The notes: generated by a model from the sequence alone, not told the origin. A stretch of 14,766 nt of DNA from Alphaproteobacteria bacterium (GCA_016780695.1 JADHLK010000020.1:1-14766), one strand, 5' to 3'; shown: positions 1-7,530, numbered from the stretch's first letter. Numbers and translations: made by a program.

Positions 1-558
1 GATCCGGGCGGCATTGATACCGCGGGCGACCAGATAATCGCGCACCACAGATGCCCGCCTTTCACCAAGGGCGAGGTTATATTCACGGGTCCCGCGCTCA
101 TCACAATGTCCTTCGATTGTGATGCGCAGCGCCGGACGGGCGGCCAAAAAGGCAGCCTGACGGTTCAGGGTAGCCTGAGAGCCACTGGTCAATTCTGAGG
201 AGTCAAAGCCAAACAGCACCCGATCCCCGACATTGGCCAGCAAATCTGCTGCATCGACTGCGGCAGCCGGCTGGCTGGTTGACCCGGCAGAAGCCGTGCT
301 GCCAGACGAGGTTGAGCCAGACGAGGTTGAGCCAGACGAGGTTGAGCCAGACGAGGTTGAGCCAGACGAGGCTGAGCCGGACGAGCTGGTTGACGCACCG
401 CCAGCCGTTGCAGAAGAGGAGGCCGTGCCAGAGCCGGCAGAACCCGATGCGCTGCCAGAGGCATCCCCGGTTTTAGTCGAGGCGGTCTCGCAGGCGGCCA
501 GCAGAAGAATGGCAGCCCCAAAGCCCAGCAGATTTTTCAAAACAGGAAGGTGAAACAT
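1..558 (-). CDS. pal: Pal, peptidoglycan-associated outer-membrane lipoprotein (C-terminus outside window)
   Basis: Pal anchors the outer membrane to peptidoglycan and is the outer-membrane partner of TolB. The first 186 codons are visible; the gene runs off the left edge. A lipoprotein signal peptide ends in the lipobox L20-A21-A22-C23, so Cys23 should be lipidated. Residues 24-95 are a Ser/Gly/Thr/Ala linker that includes four exact STSSG repeats (residues 67-86). An OmpA-like peptidoglycan-binding domain starts near residue 110 and carries the family motif GHCDERGTREYN at 150-161. The ATG has a GGGGG ribosome site 8 nt upstream. It is the last gene seen in the tol block and lies 218 nt downstream of tolB, so it may also have its own promoter. 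The linker is longer than in E. coli Pal. Identification is firm. Confidence 0.95.
   Translation of the reverse strand, partial: MFHLPVLKNLLGFGAAILLLAACETASTKTGDASGSASGSAGSGTASSSATAGGASTSSSGSASSGSTSSGSTSSGSTSSGSTSSGSTASAGSTSQPAAAVDAADLLANVGDRVLFGFDSSELTSGSQATLNRQAAFLAARPALRITIEGHCDERGTREYNLALGERRASVVRDYLVARGINAARI
301..375 (-). repeat. 15-bp tandem repeat in the pal linker
   Basis: Four identical 15-bp units (301-315, 316-330, 331-345, 346-360) are followed by a fifth with one mismatch (361-375) and a more degenerate sixth. On the coding strand each exact unit encodes Ser-Thr-Ser-Ser-Gly. The period is a multiple of three, so gain or loss of a unit would change linker length without a frameshift. 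Confidence 0.9.
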
Positions 559-776
559 CGAAGAAACCCCCAATTCAGGTTTAGGTGTCGTTTGCCGGTC
601 ATAGCCTTCTTCAAAAAAACAGCTGACCGAAGCTCATCAAAATCACTGCAAAGCAGCGGGGCCTTTCCCCTTTCGCGGGTGAAAAGCCAAATCTCTGATT
701 AAAGTTTGAACCATAACTGACCAGTAAAAGCAAGCATAAATAGCAGTTACCCGTTTGAATAATCCTTTTTATATTT

Positions 777-2138
777 CTATTGCAGAAGTGGCGACCAGGC
801 CGGATCAGAAGCATCTGCCGGTGTGATAACCCGCCTTTCATTAAAGCCGGTTATATCTATCCGGTAGAGATAGGTGGCCCCGCCGGAACCATCAGCGCGG
901 GTCGGGTCTTGCTTGAAATAGGCCAATACCCGGCCATTCGGGGCCCAGGTCGGTGCCTCAACCAGAAAGCCGCGTGCCAGAAGCCGCTCGCCAGACCCGT
1001 CTGCATTCATCACGCCAATGAAGAATTCACCGCCCAGCATTTTGGTAAAGGCGATAATATCACCGCGTGGCGACCAGACCGGGGTGGCATAGCGTCCCTT
1101 ATTGAAGCTGATCCGCTTGACCTGGCTGCCGTCCGAATTCATCACATAGAGCTGCTGGCTGCCGCCGCGATCCGAATTAAAGACCAGCCGCCGCCCATCC
1201 GGCGAATAAGAGGGCGAGGTATCAATCGAGGAGCTATTGGTCAGCCTGGCCAGCCGCTGGGTGCGCAAATCCATCTCAAAGATGTCGGTATTGCCATTGC
1301 GCGCCAGACTCATAATCAGCTTGTTGCCATCCGGGCCAAACCGCGGCGCAAAAGTCATGCCCGGAAAGCTGCCCAGCCTCTCGGTGCGCCCGGTTGCCAC
1401 ATCCAGCAAATAGACATTCGGCTCATCATTGAAATAGTTGAGATAGGCAATTTCATGGGCGGTAGGTGAAAAGCGCGGGGTCAGCACCAAATCCAGCCCG
1501 GAAGTCAAAAACCGGTGGTTGTGCCCATCCTGATCCATAATCGCCAGCCGCTTGATGCGCCGGTCTTGCGGGCCGGATTCAGACACATAGACAATCTGCG
1601 TATCAAAATAGGCAGAATCTCCGGTAAATTCCTCATAGACAAAATCGGCTATCTGATGCGAGAGACGGCGCAAACCGGAAATATCAGCTGAGCCGCCGCC
1701 TTCGGTAATATTGCGCCCGGCAACCACATCCCAGAGCACAAATTCCACCTGCACGCTGCCTTCTGTATCCTGCCAGGCGGAGCCTATCAACAGGCCCTTG
1801 GCCCCCAGCGGCTCCCAATTGGTGAAATTCGGCTTGATGGCGGGTGAGGAAGGCGGATCGATAAAGGCGGCCTGATCAATCGGCGCAAACAGGCCAGAGC
1901 TGACCAAATCATCCGAGATAATCTGGGCAATTTCACGGCCTACCTGACTTGGCCGACCATCCTGGCCGGTAAAATCAGCTATCGCAATCGGAATCGGTGC
2001 GACCTGCCCCTCGGTAATGTCAAGACGCATGGTCTGGGCGGTGGCCAGCCCGGCACTTGCCGCGGCCATAAATACCGCCAGCAATAACGCAGCGAGGCCG
2101 CAACGCGCAGTTCTGAACAAACAGATCATAGCTATCAT
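777..2138 (-). CDS. tolB: TolB, periplasmic beta-propeller of the Tol-Pal system
   Basis: TolB is a periplasmic protein that binds Pal and the TolA C-terminal domain and is part of the machinery that remodels Pal at the division site. At 453 residues it is slightly longer than E. coli TolB (430). A Sec signal peptide covers about residues 1-34, with the likely cleavage site A32-T33-A34|Q35. An N-terminal alpha/beta domain runs to about residue 160, followed by WD40-like propeller blades whose SPDG-type turns are visible (FGPDGNKL, YSPDGRRL, WSPRGDII, WAPNGRVL). An AAGG ribosome site lies about 5 nt before the first ATG; a second in-frame ATG at codon 4 is less favoured. The start is 38 nt downstream of the tolA stop. 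The final residues end in a TAG stop. Identification is firm. Confidence 0.96.
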   Translation of the reverse strand: MIAMICLFRTARCGLAALLLAVFMAAASAGLATAQTMRLDITEGQVAPIPIAIADFTGQDGRPSQVGREIAQIISDDLVSSGLFAPIDQAAFIDPPSSPAIKPNFTNWEPLGAKGLLIGSAWQDTEGSVQVEFVLWDVVAGRNITEGGGSADISGLRRLSHQIADFVYEEFTGDSAYFDTQIVYVSESGPQDRRIKRLAIMDQDGHNHRFLTSGLDLVLTPRFSPTAHEIAYLNYFNDEPNVYLLDVATGRTERLGSFPGMTFAPRFGPDGNKLIMSLARNGNTDIFEMDLRTQRLARLTNSSSIDTSPSYSPDGRRLVFNSDRGGSQQLYVMNSDGSQVKRISFNKGRYATPVWSPRGDIIAFTKMLGGEFFIGVMNADGSGERLLARGFLVEAPTWAPNGRVLAYFKQDPTRADGSGGATYLYRIDITGFNERRVITPADASDPAWSPLLQ

Positions 2139-2176
2139 CTTACCTTTGCCTCTTCCTCAATAAAGCCCGGCTTTTG

Positions 2177-3337
2177 TTATCCTGCGATAAAGCGCGGGTC
2201 AAAGCCAAATATAAACTCTTTCCACAAATCAAATTTTTCTTCTGGCAGGGGCAGCGGGCTACATTCCAGCACCGCCCGCAAGGCCGCATCTGCTGCCACC
2301 TTGAAAAACCGGTCAGAGCGATAGCGCCTGGCATCCTGAATGGAGGCCTCCCGCACGCTGCCATCGCGGTCAAGCTGAACCAGAATATCAACTTTCAGCT
2401 CCTCGGCTCCGGGGGCGGCCACCGGCGGCTGCCAACATCCGGCAATATGGTTGCGCAAAAGGTCCAGCTCACTGATGCCCATTTTCTGGGGGCGCACAGT
2501 CTGCGGGGCCCGCACCGCCTGTTGCACCGCCTGGCTGACAGTTGCCAAATCGGTTTTTTGGGCCGGGTTGTTTTTGGCCGGGTTGTTTTTCGCCGGCTCC
2601 GGCTTGGGCTTGCTGGCCGCTTTGGCCAGAGCCTCATTCAGCACCTGACTGGCTTTTTCCTTGCGATCTTCTGCCTGTTCTTTCACCTGGCGAACAGCTT
2701 GCGCCTTGGCCAGATTTTGCAGGACACCGGTCAGGGCTTCATCGCGTTTTTGCTTTTGCTGGCTTTTTTGGGCCAGCTTGTTATCCCGCGCCGGCTGTTT
2801 TTTCTCTGGCCGTTTCGGCGGTTTTGGCCGCGCCTGCGGGGTCGCTACCCGGGTTGGCTGCGGGGCAGCCGGGCGCGCCTTTGGCCGCGGCACCGGGGCA
2901 GCGATTTTCTTGTCCGGCAGGATTTCAGCTTTCGCCGGGGCTTCTGGAGCCGGAGCCGGCGGCGGTGGCGGGGCCGGAGTTGGTGGCGGCGGCGGTGGCG
3001 GCGGCGGTGGTGGCGGCGGGGCCGGAGCAGGTGGCGGCGGTGGCGGCGGCGTCAGGCTGCTGGCCTTTTCGATCTTCGGGACCGATTTTTCTTCCAACGG
3101 TGGCGTCTGTTTTTCTTCCATCGGCGCAGCTGATTGCAGGTTGGTATCGGGAACGATATCCACCATATCAATGATCACCAGCGGCTGGGCCATCGGCTCA
3201 CGATCAGACAGGAACGGCCAGCCTATCGCAAAGGCCAGCACGACCAGCAGATGAAACACCGCTGAGAAAGCCAAAGGCCGGGCCATCTCGCGGCGGCTTT
3301 CCTCTTGCGGGTTGTTCCAATCCTGCCAATCAGTCAT
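2177..3337 (-). CDS. tolA: TolA, inner-membrane energy-coupling protein with a long proline-rich stalk
   Basis: TolA spans the periplasm and transmits force from TolQR to TolB-Pal. The order of parts in 386 residues is: short cytoplasmic N-terminus, one membrane helix (about 22-42), a proline-rich tract at 97-134 with runs of 7, 13 and 5 prolines, a Pro/Lys/Arg/Ala-rich stretch (140-185), a Gln/Lys/Ala-rich likely helical segment (186-250), and a TonB/TolA-type C-terminal domain (about 285-386) with C301-W302 and C359 in the contexts AGCWQPP and LECSPLPLP. E. coli TolA instead has a long Ala/Lys/Glu helix as its stalk. The ATG has an AAAGG ribosome site. TolR ends 15 nt upstream and TolB starts 38 nt downstream. 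Identity rests on both domain architecture and operon position. Confidence 0.93.
   Translation of the reverse strand: MTDWQDWNNPQEESRREMARPLAFSAVFHLLVVLAFAIGWPFLSDREPMAQPLVIIDMVDIVPDTNLQSAAPMEEKQTPPLEEKSVPKIEKASSLTPPPPPPPAPAPPPPPPPPPPPPPTPAPPPPPAPAPEAPAKAEILPDKKIAAPVPRPKARPAAPQPTRVATPQARPKPPKRPEKKQPARDNKLAQKSQQKQKRDEALTGVLQNLAKAQAVRQVKEQAEDRKEKASQVLNEALAKAASKPKPEPAKNNPAKNNPAQKTDLATVSQAVQQAVRAPQTVRPQKMGISELDLLRNHIAGCWQPPVAAPGAEELKVDILVQLDRDGSVREASIQDARRYRSDRFFKVAADAALRAVLECSPLPLPEEKFDLWKEFIFGFDPRFIAG
2561..2590 (-). repeat. 15-bp direct repeat (2 copies) inside tolA
   Basis: Positions 2561-2575 and 2576-2590 are identical 15-mers (plus strand GGCCGGGTTGTTTTT). On the coding strand they give a duplicated Lys-Asn-Asn-Pro-Ala segment around residues 250-260 of TolA. 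The core resembles the GGCCGGGTTAATTTT-type unit in the yebC-ruvC gap. Confidence 0.8.
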
Positions 3338-3352
3338 TTTCTGCCTTTTTTG

Positions 3353-3787
3353 CTATTCCTGTGGCAATTCAGCGACCAGCGCGACCCGCGCGAAGCCTGC
3401 TGACTGAATCCGGCCCATCAACCCTACAATCTCGCCATATTGGACGCTGCGGTCGCCGCGCACGAAAATCCGCACATCCGGATTGGCCTCAGAAATGGCG
3501 CGCAAGCGGGCGATAAGCTGATCCGGGGCAATCTCCGCCTCTTGCAAATACAGATCACCATCTGCCTGCAGGGATACCACCAGCGGCGCGGCATTAGCAG
3601 AAATCTGCCCGGCCTTGGTCTTGGGCAAATCAACTGGCACGCCCACGGTCAAGAGCGGGGCGGTAACCATAAACACGATCAGCAGAACCAGCATCACATC
3701 CACAAAGGGAGTTACATTGATCTCCCCCATCGGACGATAGCGGCTGCGGCGGCCAGAGCCGGGTTTTTGCTGCAGGCTGGCTCCCAT
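3353..3787 (-). CDS. tolR: TolR, ExbD/TolR-family proton-channel subunit
   Basis: TolR forms the proton-driven motor with TolQ in the inner membrane. The protein has 144 residues, the usual size. A single membrane helix at about 28-47 follows the family motif INVTPFVDVMLVLL; Asp30 corresponds to the essential membrane Asp of the family (Asp23 in E. coli TolR). Residues 50-144 form the periplasmic domain (VDLPK start, VRGDRSVQYGEIV motif). The ATG follows the tolQ TAG stop with no gap, and a strong GAGGGAGG ribosome site lies inside the end of tolQ, which suggests coupled translation. Identification is firm. Confidence 0.96.
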   Translation of the reverse strand: MGASLQQKPGSGRRSRYRPMGEINVTPFVDVMLVLLIVFMVTAPLLTVGVPVDLPKTKAGQISANAAPLVVSLQADGDLYLQEAEIAPDQLIARLRAISEANPDVRIFVRGDRSVQYGEIVGLMGRIQSAGFARVALVAELPQE

Positions 3788-4510
3788 CTAGCGGCCTCCC
3801 TCATCCAGCTGGCGCACCAGCAGGGTGGCAAATTCGGTGCTGAACACTTCCAGCCGGGTCGCCATTTTTTCCAGATCAGCTGAAAATTTATTATAGGCGG
3901 TCACAGCCGGAATCGCTGCTGCCAGACCAAGGGCGGTAGCAAACAGCGCCTCGGCAATGCCCGGGGCCACCACAGCAAGGCTGGTATTTTTTGACTCCGC
4001 AATCGACTGAAAGGAATTCATAATCCCCCAGACCGTTCCAAACAGCCCAACAAACGGGGCCACCGAGCCGATAGAGGCCAGAAAACCAGTCCCGCTCTCC
4101 ATTTTCTCCATCTCGCGGGTAATGGTCAGCCCCATTGAGCGTTCAATGCGCGACAGCAAGGAGGCCCGCAACTCGCCGTCCAATCGGCTGGTAATCCCGC
4201 GCGCCGAGGCACGCCGCCATTCCCGCATCGCTGAGGCAAAAACCCGCGCCTGAGCATTGTCCGGCTCGGCACCAGTCTGATCATAGAGATCATCGAGCGA
4301 GCCGCCTGACCAGAATTGATCCTCAAACAGCGCAGCGCGCTTTTTTTCCCGCCGCAAGCGCATAATCTTGTCAAAAATGATGGCCCAGCACCAGACAGAG
4401 GCCGCCACCAGCAACAGCATCACCAGCTTGACCACCGGATCGGCTGCCAGAAACAGGCCCATAATGGTTAAATCAGATGACCCGCTTGCGGTAATTAGTG
4501 CTTCTTCCAT
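3788..4510 (-). CDS. tolQ: TolQ, MotA/TolQ/ExbB-family proton-channel subunit
   Basis: TolQ is the pentameric scaffold of the TolQR motor that uses the proton gradient to drive TolA. With the ATG at 4510 the protein has 240 residues. Membrane helices lie at about 27-48, 142-165 and 181-204, with the family stretches GTVWGIMNSF and GIAEALFATALGLAAAIPAV. I chose ATG 4510 over an in-frame TTG at 4519 because AGGA sits 9 nt before the ATG but directly against the TTG. The TAG stop abuts tolR. A 130-nt gap with 12-bp repeats separates it from ybgC upstream, so an internal promoter is possible, though I found no convincing one. Identification is firm; the start is fairly sure. Confidence 0.95.
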   Translation of the reverse strand: MEEALITASGSSDLTIMGLFLAADPVVKLVMLLLVAASVWCWAIIFDKIMRLRREKKRAALFEDQFWSGGSLDDLYDQTGAEPDNAQARVFASAMREWRRASARGITSRLDGELRASLLSRIERSMGLTITREMEKMESGTGFLASIGSVAPFVGLFGTVWGIMNSFQSIAESKNTSLAVVAPGIAEALFATALGLAAAIPAVTAYNKFSADLEKMATRLEVFSTEFATLLVRQLDEGGR

Positions 4511-4541
4511 ATTCCCCAATCCTGTTTGTTTGGTTCAGTTT

Positions 4542-4590
4542 CCTGCCAGCTTTTTTGCCAGCTTTCCTGCCAGCTTTTTTTACCGGCTTT
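4542..4590 (-). repeat. 12-bp tandem repeat in the ybgC-tolQ gap
   Basis: Three 12-bp units occur in a row at 4542-4553, 4554-4565 and 4566-4577 (minus strand AAAGCTGGCAGG or AAAGCTGGCAAA), followed by a degenerate fourth (4578-4590). They occupy part of the untranslated gap about 30 nt before the tolQ start and code for nothing evident. Confidence 0.8.
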
Positions 4591-4640
4591 TGCAGGTGCG
4601 TGCCGGCGGCCTGTCTGCTCCGGGCAAGCCCGCCGATCCC

Positions 4641-5129
4641 CTATTCGGATAGCAGCCCTTCCATCACCGCGCGAACCTCAGCCGGGACACGGCGCGCACC
4701 CTGGCCAACTCTTACCCATACCCCTTCTACCAGAAGTCTGGCAAAAATATGGCCATCAGCCGCATTTTCAATTATTTGTCTGATTTCAGCCCGCACCGGG
4801 GTAACCCGCCGCAGGGTTGAGCGCACCAAAACCCGGTCACCCAGCCGCGCCGGGCTCTCATAGCTGACGTTGAGCTGGCGCACCACGATAGTCTGGCCGG
4901 CCTGTTCCAGCCAATCGGCCAGATCGATCCCATGCAGGCGCAAAAAGGCCGAGCGGCCTCGTTCCGCATAATTCAAATAGGCGGAATGATAGACAATACC
5001 GCCCGCATCGGTATCTTCATATTGGGCCAAAAGCGGATATAGATGGTCACCGCCCTGCATCTGGCCATCCAGCTGATCCAGCAGGCCAGCAGGCAGCTCT
5101 GCATTCCGGCCTGCTGTGTTACCGCTCAT
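4641..5129 (-). CDS. ybgC: YbgC, Tol-Pal-associated acyl-CoA thioesterase
   Basis: YbgC is a hot-dog-fold thioesterase that hydrolyses short-chain acyl-CoAs in vitro; its role beside the Tol system remains uncertain, with links to phospholipid metabolism proposed. The protein has 162 residues, longer at the N-terminus than E. coli YbgC (134). The signature YEDTDAGGIVYHSAYL lies at about 37-52, with Asp41 the expected catalytic Asp and His48 conserved. A Met at codon 24 could give a shorter protein. The start overlaps the ruvB stop by 11 nt, so it is probably translated with ruvB. It precedes tolQ, the usual proteobacterial order. Confidence 0.93.
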   Translation of the reverse strand: MSGNTAGRNAELPAGLLDQLDGQMQGGDHLYPLLAQYEDTDAGGIVYHSAYLNYAERGRSAFLRLHGIDLADWLEQAGQTIVVRQLNVSYESPARLGDRVLVRSTLRRVTPVRAEIRQIIENAADGHIFARLLVEGVWVRVGQGARRVPAEVRAVMEGLLSE

Positions 5130-6225
5130 CAGTTGCCTCTCCGGCAGCTATATCAAGCGCCAGCTGTTGTGCCCGCATCGCCTCTTGCGGAGGCTCCAGC
5201 CCCAGATAATCCCAGCCGGAAACAGACAGCATCCGGCCTCGCGGTGTGCGCATCAACAGCCCCTCCTGCAGCAGATAGGGCTCTATCACCTCTTCCAGCA
5301 TATCACGCTGTTCAGACAGCACCGCTGCCAGCGTATCCACGCCAACCGGGCCCCCTTGATAATTTTCCGCCAGGCTGGATAGATATTTCTTGTCCATCAA
5401 ATCCAGACCCGCCTGGTCCACCCCCAAACGCAGCAACGCCGCATCTGCCAGCTTTCCGTCAATCGCTTCTGCCCCGGCTACAGCCGCAATATCCCGCACC
5501 CGCCGCAACAGCCGCCCGGCTACCCGCGGTGTCCCGCGTGAGCGGCGGGCAATTTCCTCAGCCCCGCTCTTATCCAGCGGCATGGACAGCTTGCTGGCCT
5601 GTTTCATCAAAATCTGCATCAGCTCATCAGTTGCATAAAACTGCATCCGCATCTGGATACCAAAACGATCGCGCAGCGGCGTGGTCAAGAGCCCGGCACG
5701 GGTGGTCGCCCCAACCAGCGTAAAGGGCGGTAGGTCAATACGCACCGACCGCGCAGACGGCCCTTCGCCGATAATCAGATCCAGCTGGAAATCCTCCATC
5801 GCCGGATAGAGAATTTCCTCTACCGCCGGATTCAGCCGGTGAATTTCATCAATGAAAAGCACATCGCGCGGGGCCAGATTGGTCAGCAGGGCGGCCAAAT
5901 CCCCGGCGCGAGCTATCACCGGCCCGGAGGTCGCCCGAAAGCCGACATTCAGCTCACTGGCGATAATCTGGGCCATAGTTGTCTTGCCAAGGCCGGGCGG
6001 GCCATGCAGCAGGCTGTGATCCATCGCTTCGGCACGCGCGCTGGCCGCCTGGATAAAGGTTTCCAGATTGGCACGCCCGTCACCCTGGCCGATAAAATCA
6101 ACCAGCCTGCGCGGACGCAAGGCCGGGTCAGGCTGATCACTGCCTGCCGGGCTGACCAGCCGATCTGGCATTTCAGGGTCGGTATCCTGCATCGCCTGTT
6201 TTTTCCCCTCGCCTTTCTGTCGCAT
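5119..6225 (-). CDS. ruvB: RuvB, Holliday-junction branch-migration ATPase
   Basis: RuvB is the AAA+ hexameric motor that drives branch migration at RuvA-bound Holliday junctions. In 368 residues the motifs are Walker A GPPGLGKT (75-82), Walker B with the DEIH box (D126, E127), sensor 1 GATTRAG (172-178), the LRDRFG arginine-finger region (R185/R187), sensor 2 GTPRVAGRLLRRVRD (231-245), and a winged-helix end with EPYLLQEGLLMRTPRGR. E. coli RuvB has 336 residues; the extra length is N-terminal. The ATG at 6225 lies 12 nt after ruvA but has a poor ribosome site, and an ATG at codon 12 (6192, preceded by GAGGGG 12 nt upstream) is a reasonable alternative. Identification is certain; the start is not. 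Confidence 0.96.
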   Translation of the reverse strand: MRQKGEGKKQAMQDTDPEMPDRLVSPAGSDQPDPALRPRRLVDFIGQGDGRANLETFIQAASARAEAMDHSLLHGPPGLGKTTMAQIIASELNVGFRATSGPVIARAGDLAALLTNLAPRDVLFIDEIHRLNPAVEEILYPAMEDFQLDLIIGEGPSARSVRIDLPPFTLVGATTRAGLLTTPLRDRFGIQMRMQFYATDELMQILMKQASKLSMPLDKSGAEEIARRSRGTPRVAGRLLRRVRDIAAVAGAEAIDGKLADAALLRLGVDQAGLDLMDKKYLSSLAENYQGGPVGVDTLAAVLSEQRDMLEEVIEPYLLQEGLLMRTPRGRMLSVSGWDYLGLEPPQEAMRAQQLALDIAAGEATDER

Positions 6226-6237
6226 CCTGTCTTGCTA

Positions 6238-6873
6238 TCAGCTGCGCCCGCGGCCCAGATCAGCCAGTGCCAGCCGGATCATGTCGGACAGATCCGCCGG
6301 GCTGTCTTTTGAAGCCTCGCGCACCCGCACCAGCGCGGCAAAGGCCTCGGAACGCCCATAGCCCAGATTGACCAGAGCCGAGAGCGCATCATTGATCTCT
6401 GACGGGCTGTTGGCAAGCACAGCATTCTGTGCGCCCCCATCCACCGCCGCATCCGGCCCGTTCACCGGCAAGCGGCCAGTCTTTTCAGCCAACTCATTGA
6501 CAATCCGCTGGGCGAGTTTCGGGCCAATCCCCTCAGCGCGGGCGACCATTGCCTTATCGCCTGCCAAAATCGCCTGATAGAGGTCCTGCGGCCCCAATAC
6601 CGAGAGCAACGCCAGCGCCGCCTTGGCCCCGACCCCCTGAACCGTCTGCACAAGGTGGAAGGCCTCTTGCTCAGCTGCTTCTGCAAAGCCAAACAGGGTC
6701 ATCGAATCCTCGCGCACTTGCAGGCTGGTCAGCAAGGTCAGCTGATCGCCCGGCTGGCCAGCTTTTTCCAATGTCCGGCGCGAGACCGAGACCAGATAGC
6801 CGACCCCGCCAACATCCAAAATAATCGCCTGACCATCCAGCCGGATAAGCTGCCCGGTAAGCTGTGCGATCAT
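6238..6873 (-). CDS. ruvA: RuvA, Holliday-junction-binding subunit
   Basis: RuvA tetramers bind four-way junctions and load RuvB rings. The 211 residues show an OB-fold domain (1-62), two helix-hairpin-helix motifs (VQGVGAKAAL at 78-87 and AEGIGPKLAQRI at 113-124), an Ala/Gly-rich flexible linker (about 137-155), and the small C-terminal domain III (about 158-206) that contacts RuvB. Length is close to E. coli RuvA (203). Its ATG overlaps the ruvC TGA as ATGA, a sign of coupled translation, and ruvB follows after 12 nt. Identification is certain. Confidence 0.97.
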   Translation of the reverse strand: MIAQLTGQLIRLDGQAIILDVGGVGYLVSVSRRTLEKAGQPGDQLTLLTSLQVREDSMTLFGFAEAAEQEAFHLVQTVQGVGAKAALALLSVLGPQDLYQAILAGDKAMVARAEGIGPKLAQRIVNELAEKTGRLPVNGPDAAVDGGAQNAVLANSPSEINDALSALVNLGYGRSEAFAALVRVREASKDSPADLSDMIRLALADLGRGRS

Positions 6874-7472
6874 CGCCTGCCTCCCTGTTCCTCGCGGGCC
6901 CGCGCCGCCTCAATCGCAGCTGCCAACCCCCGGCCAGATTGATCGCGGCCAGCCTGATCGCGGCCAGATTGATCGCGGCCAGCCTGAGCAGCTCCGCTAC
7001 CCAGCCCGCCCTGATTCAGCGCGGCAATAGCAATCGCCAGCGCATCTGCCGCATCTGCCCCGCGACTTTGGACATTGAGCAGCCTGTTGACCATCGCCTG
7101 AACCTGTTTTTTATCTGCCTTGCCAGTGCCGGTGACTGCTTTTTTAACCTGTCTGGCTGCCACCTCTACCAGCGACAGGCCGGCCCCGGAACAGAGCTGC
7201 ATAGCCACCCCCCTTGCCATGCCCAGCTTAATGGCTGAGGCTGCCCCACGGGCGACAAAAATAGTTTCAATCGCTGCCGCATGGGGCTGCCACTGGCTGA
7301 CCACCTCAGCCAGCCCGTCATGAATTTCACGCAAGCGCAACGCATCAGAAAAAGCCGAATTGGTCCGCACCGTGCCATGCGCGATGTGATGCAGCTGCTG
7401 GCCGGACTGGCTGACCAGCCCCCAGCCGGTGCATTGTAGCCCCGGGTCAATTCCCAGCATCAGTCTGGTCAC
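6870..7472 (-). CDS. ruvC: RuvC, Holliday-junction resolvase
   Basis: RuvC is the dimeric endonuclease that cuts Holliday junctions with RuvAB. All four catalytic acidic residues are visible: D9 (GIDPG), E69 (AIETIF), D140 and D143 (ADAADALAIAIA). The start is GTG at 7472 with a GGAGGG ribosome site 8 nt upstream; an ATG at codon 5 is the alternative. The catalytic core ends near residue 155. The remaining 45 residues include an unusual repeat AGRDQ-SGRDQ-AGRDQ-SGRGL (about 164-183) and a basic Arg-rich end, making it longer than E. coli RuvC (173). The tail is probably disordered and may aid DNA binding (inference). It overlaps ruvA by 4 nt. Confidence 0.96.
   Translation of the reverse strand: MTRLMLGIDPGLQCTGWGLVSQSGQQLHHIAHGTVRTNSAFSDALRLREIHDGLAEVVSQWQPHAAAIETIFVARGAASAIKLGMARGVAMQLCSGAGLSLVEVAARQVKKAVTGTGKADKKQVQAMVNRLLNVQSRGADAADALAIAIAALNQGGLGSGAAQAGRDQSGRDQAGRDQSGRGLAAAIEAARAREEQGGRR
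6931..6990 (-). repeat. 15-bp tandem repeat (4 copies) in the ruvC tail
   Basis: Four 15-bp units at 6931-6945, 6946-6960, 6961-6975 and 6976-6990 alternate between two forms (CGGCCAGATTGATCG and CGGCCAGCCTGATCG), giving a 30-bp higher-order period. They encode the GRDQ-type repeat of the RuvC C-terminal tail. Confidence 0.9.
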
Positions 7473-7530
7473 GGGCGCAGCCCTCCAGTTTGGTTCATGC
7501 CGATAAGGGTCGGCCTGCCTTGCAGCAAGC

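Noticed and set aside
611..841. 76-codon minus-strand frame in the tolB-pal gap
   Set aside because: It overlaps the end of tolB, has no recognisable motif, and its composition looks non-coding.
780..1469. 229-codon plus-strand frame opposite tolB
   Set aside because: Antisense to propeller blades of TolB; no ribosome site or domain seen.
2174..3133. 319-codon plus-strand frame opposite tolA, rich in Arg/Gly/Trp
   Set aside because: It is the complement of the polyproline-coding DNA in tolA, with no recognisable domain; TolA is clearly the real gene.
4511..4519. TTG start for TolQ at 4519
   Set aside because: The AGGA site would abut the TTG with no spacing, whereas it suits the ATG at 4510.
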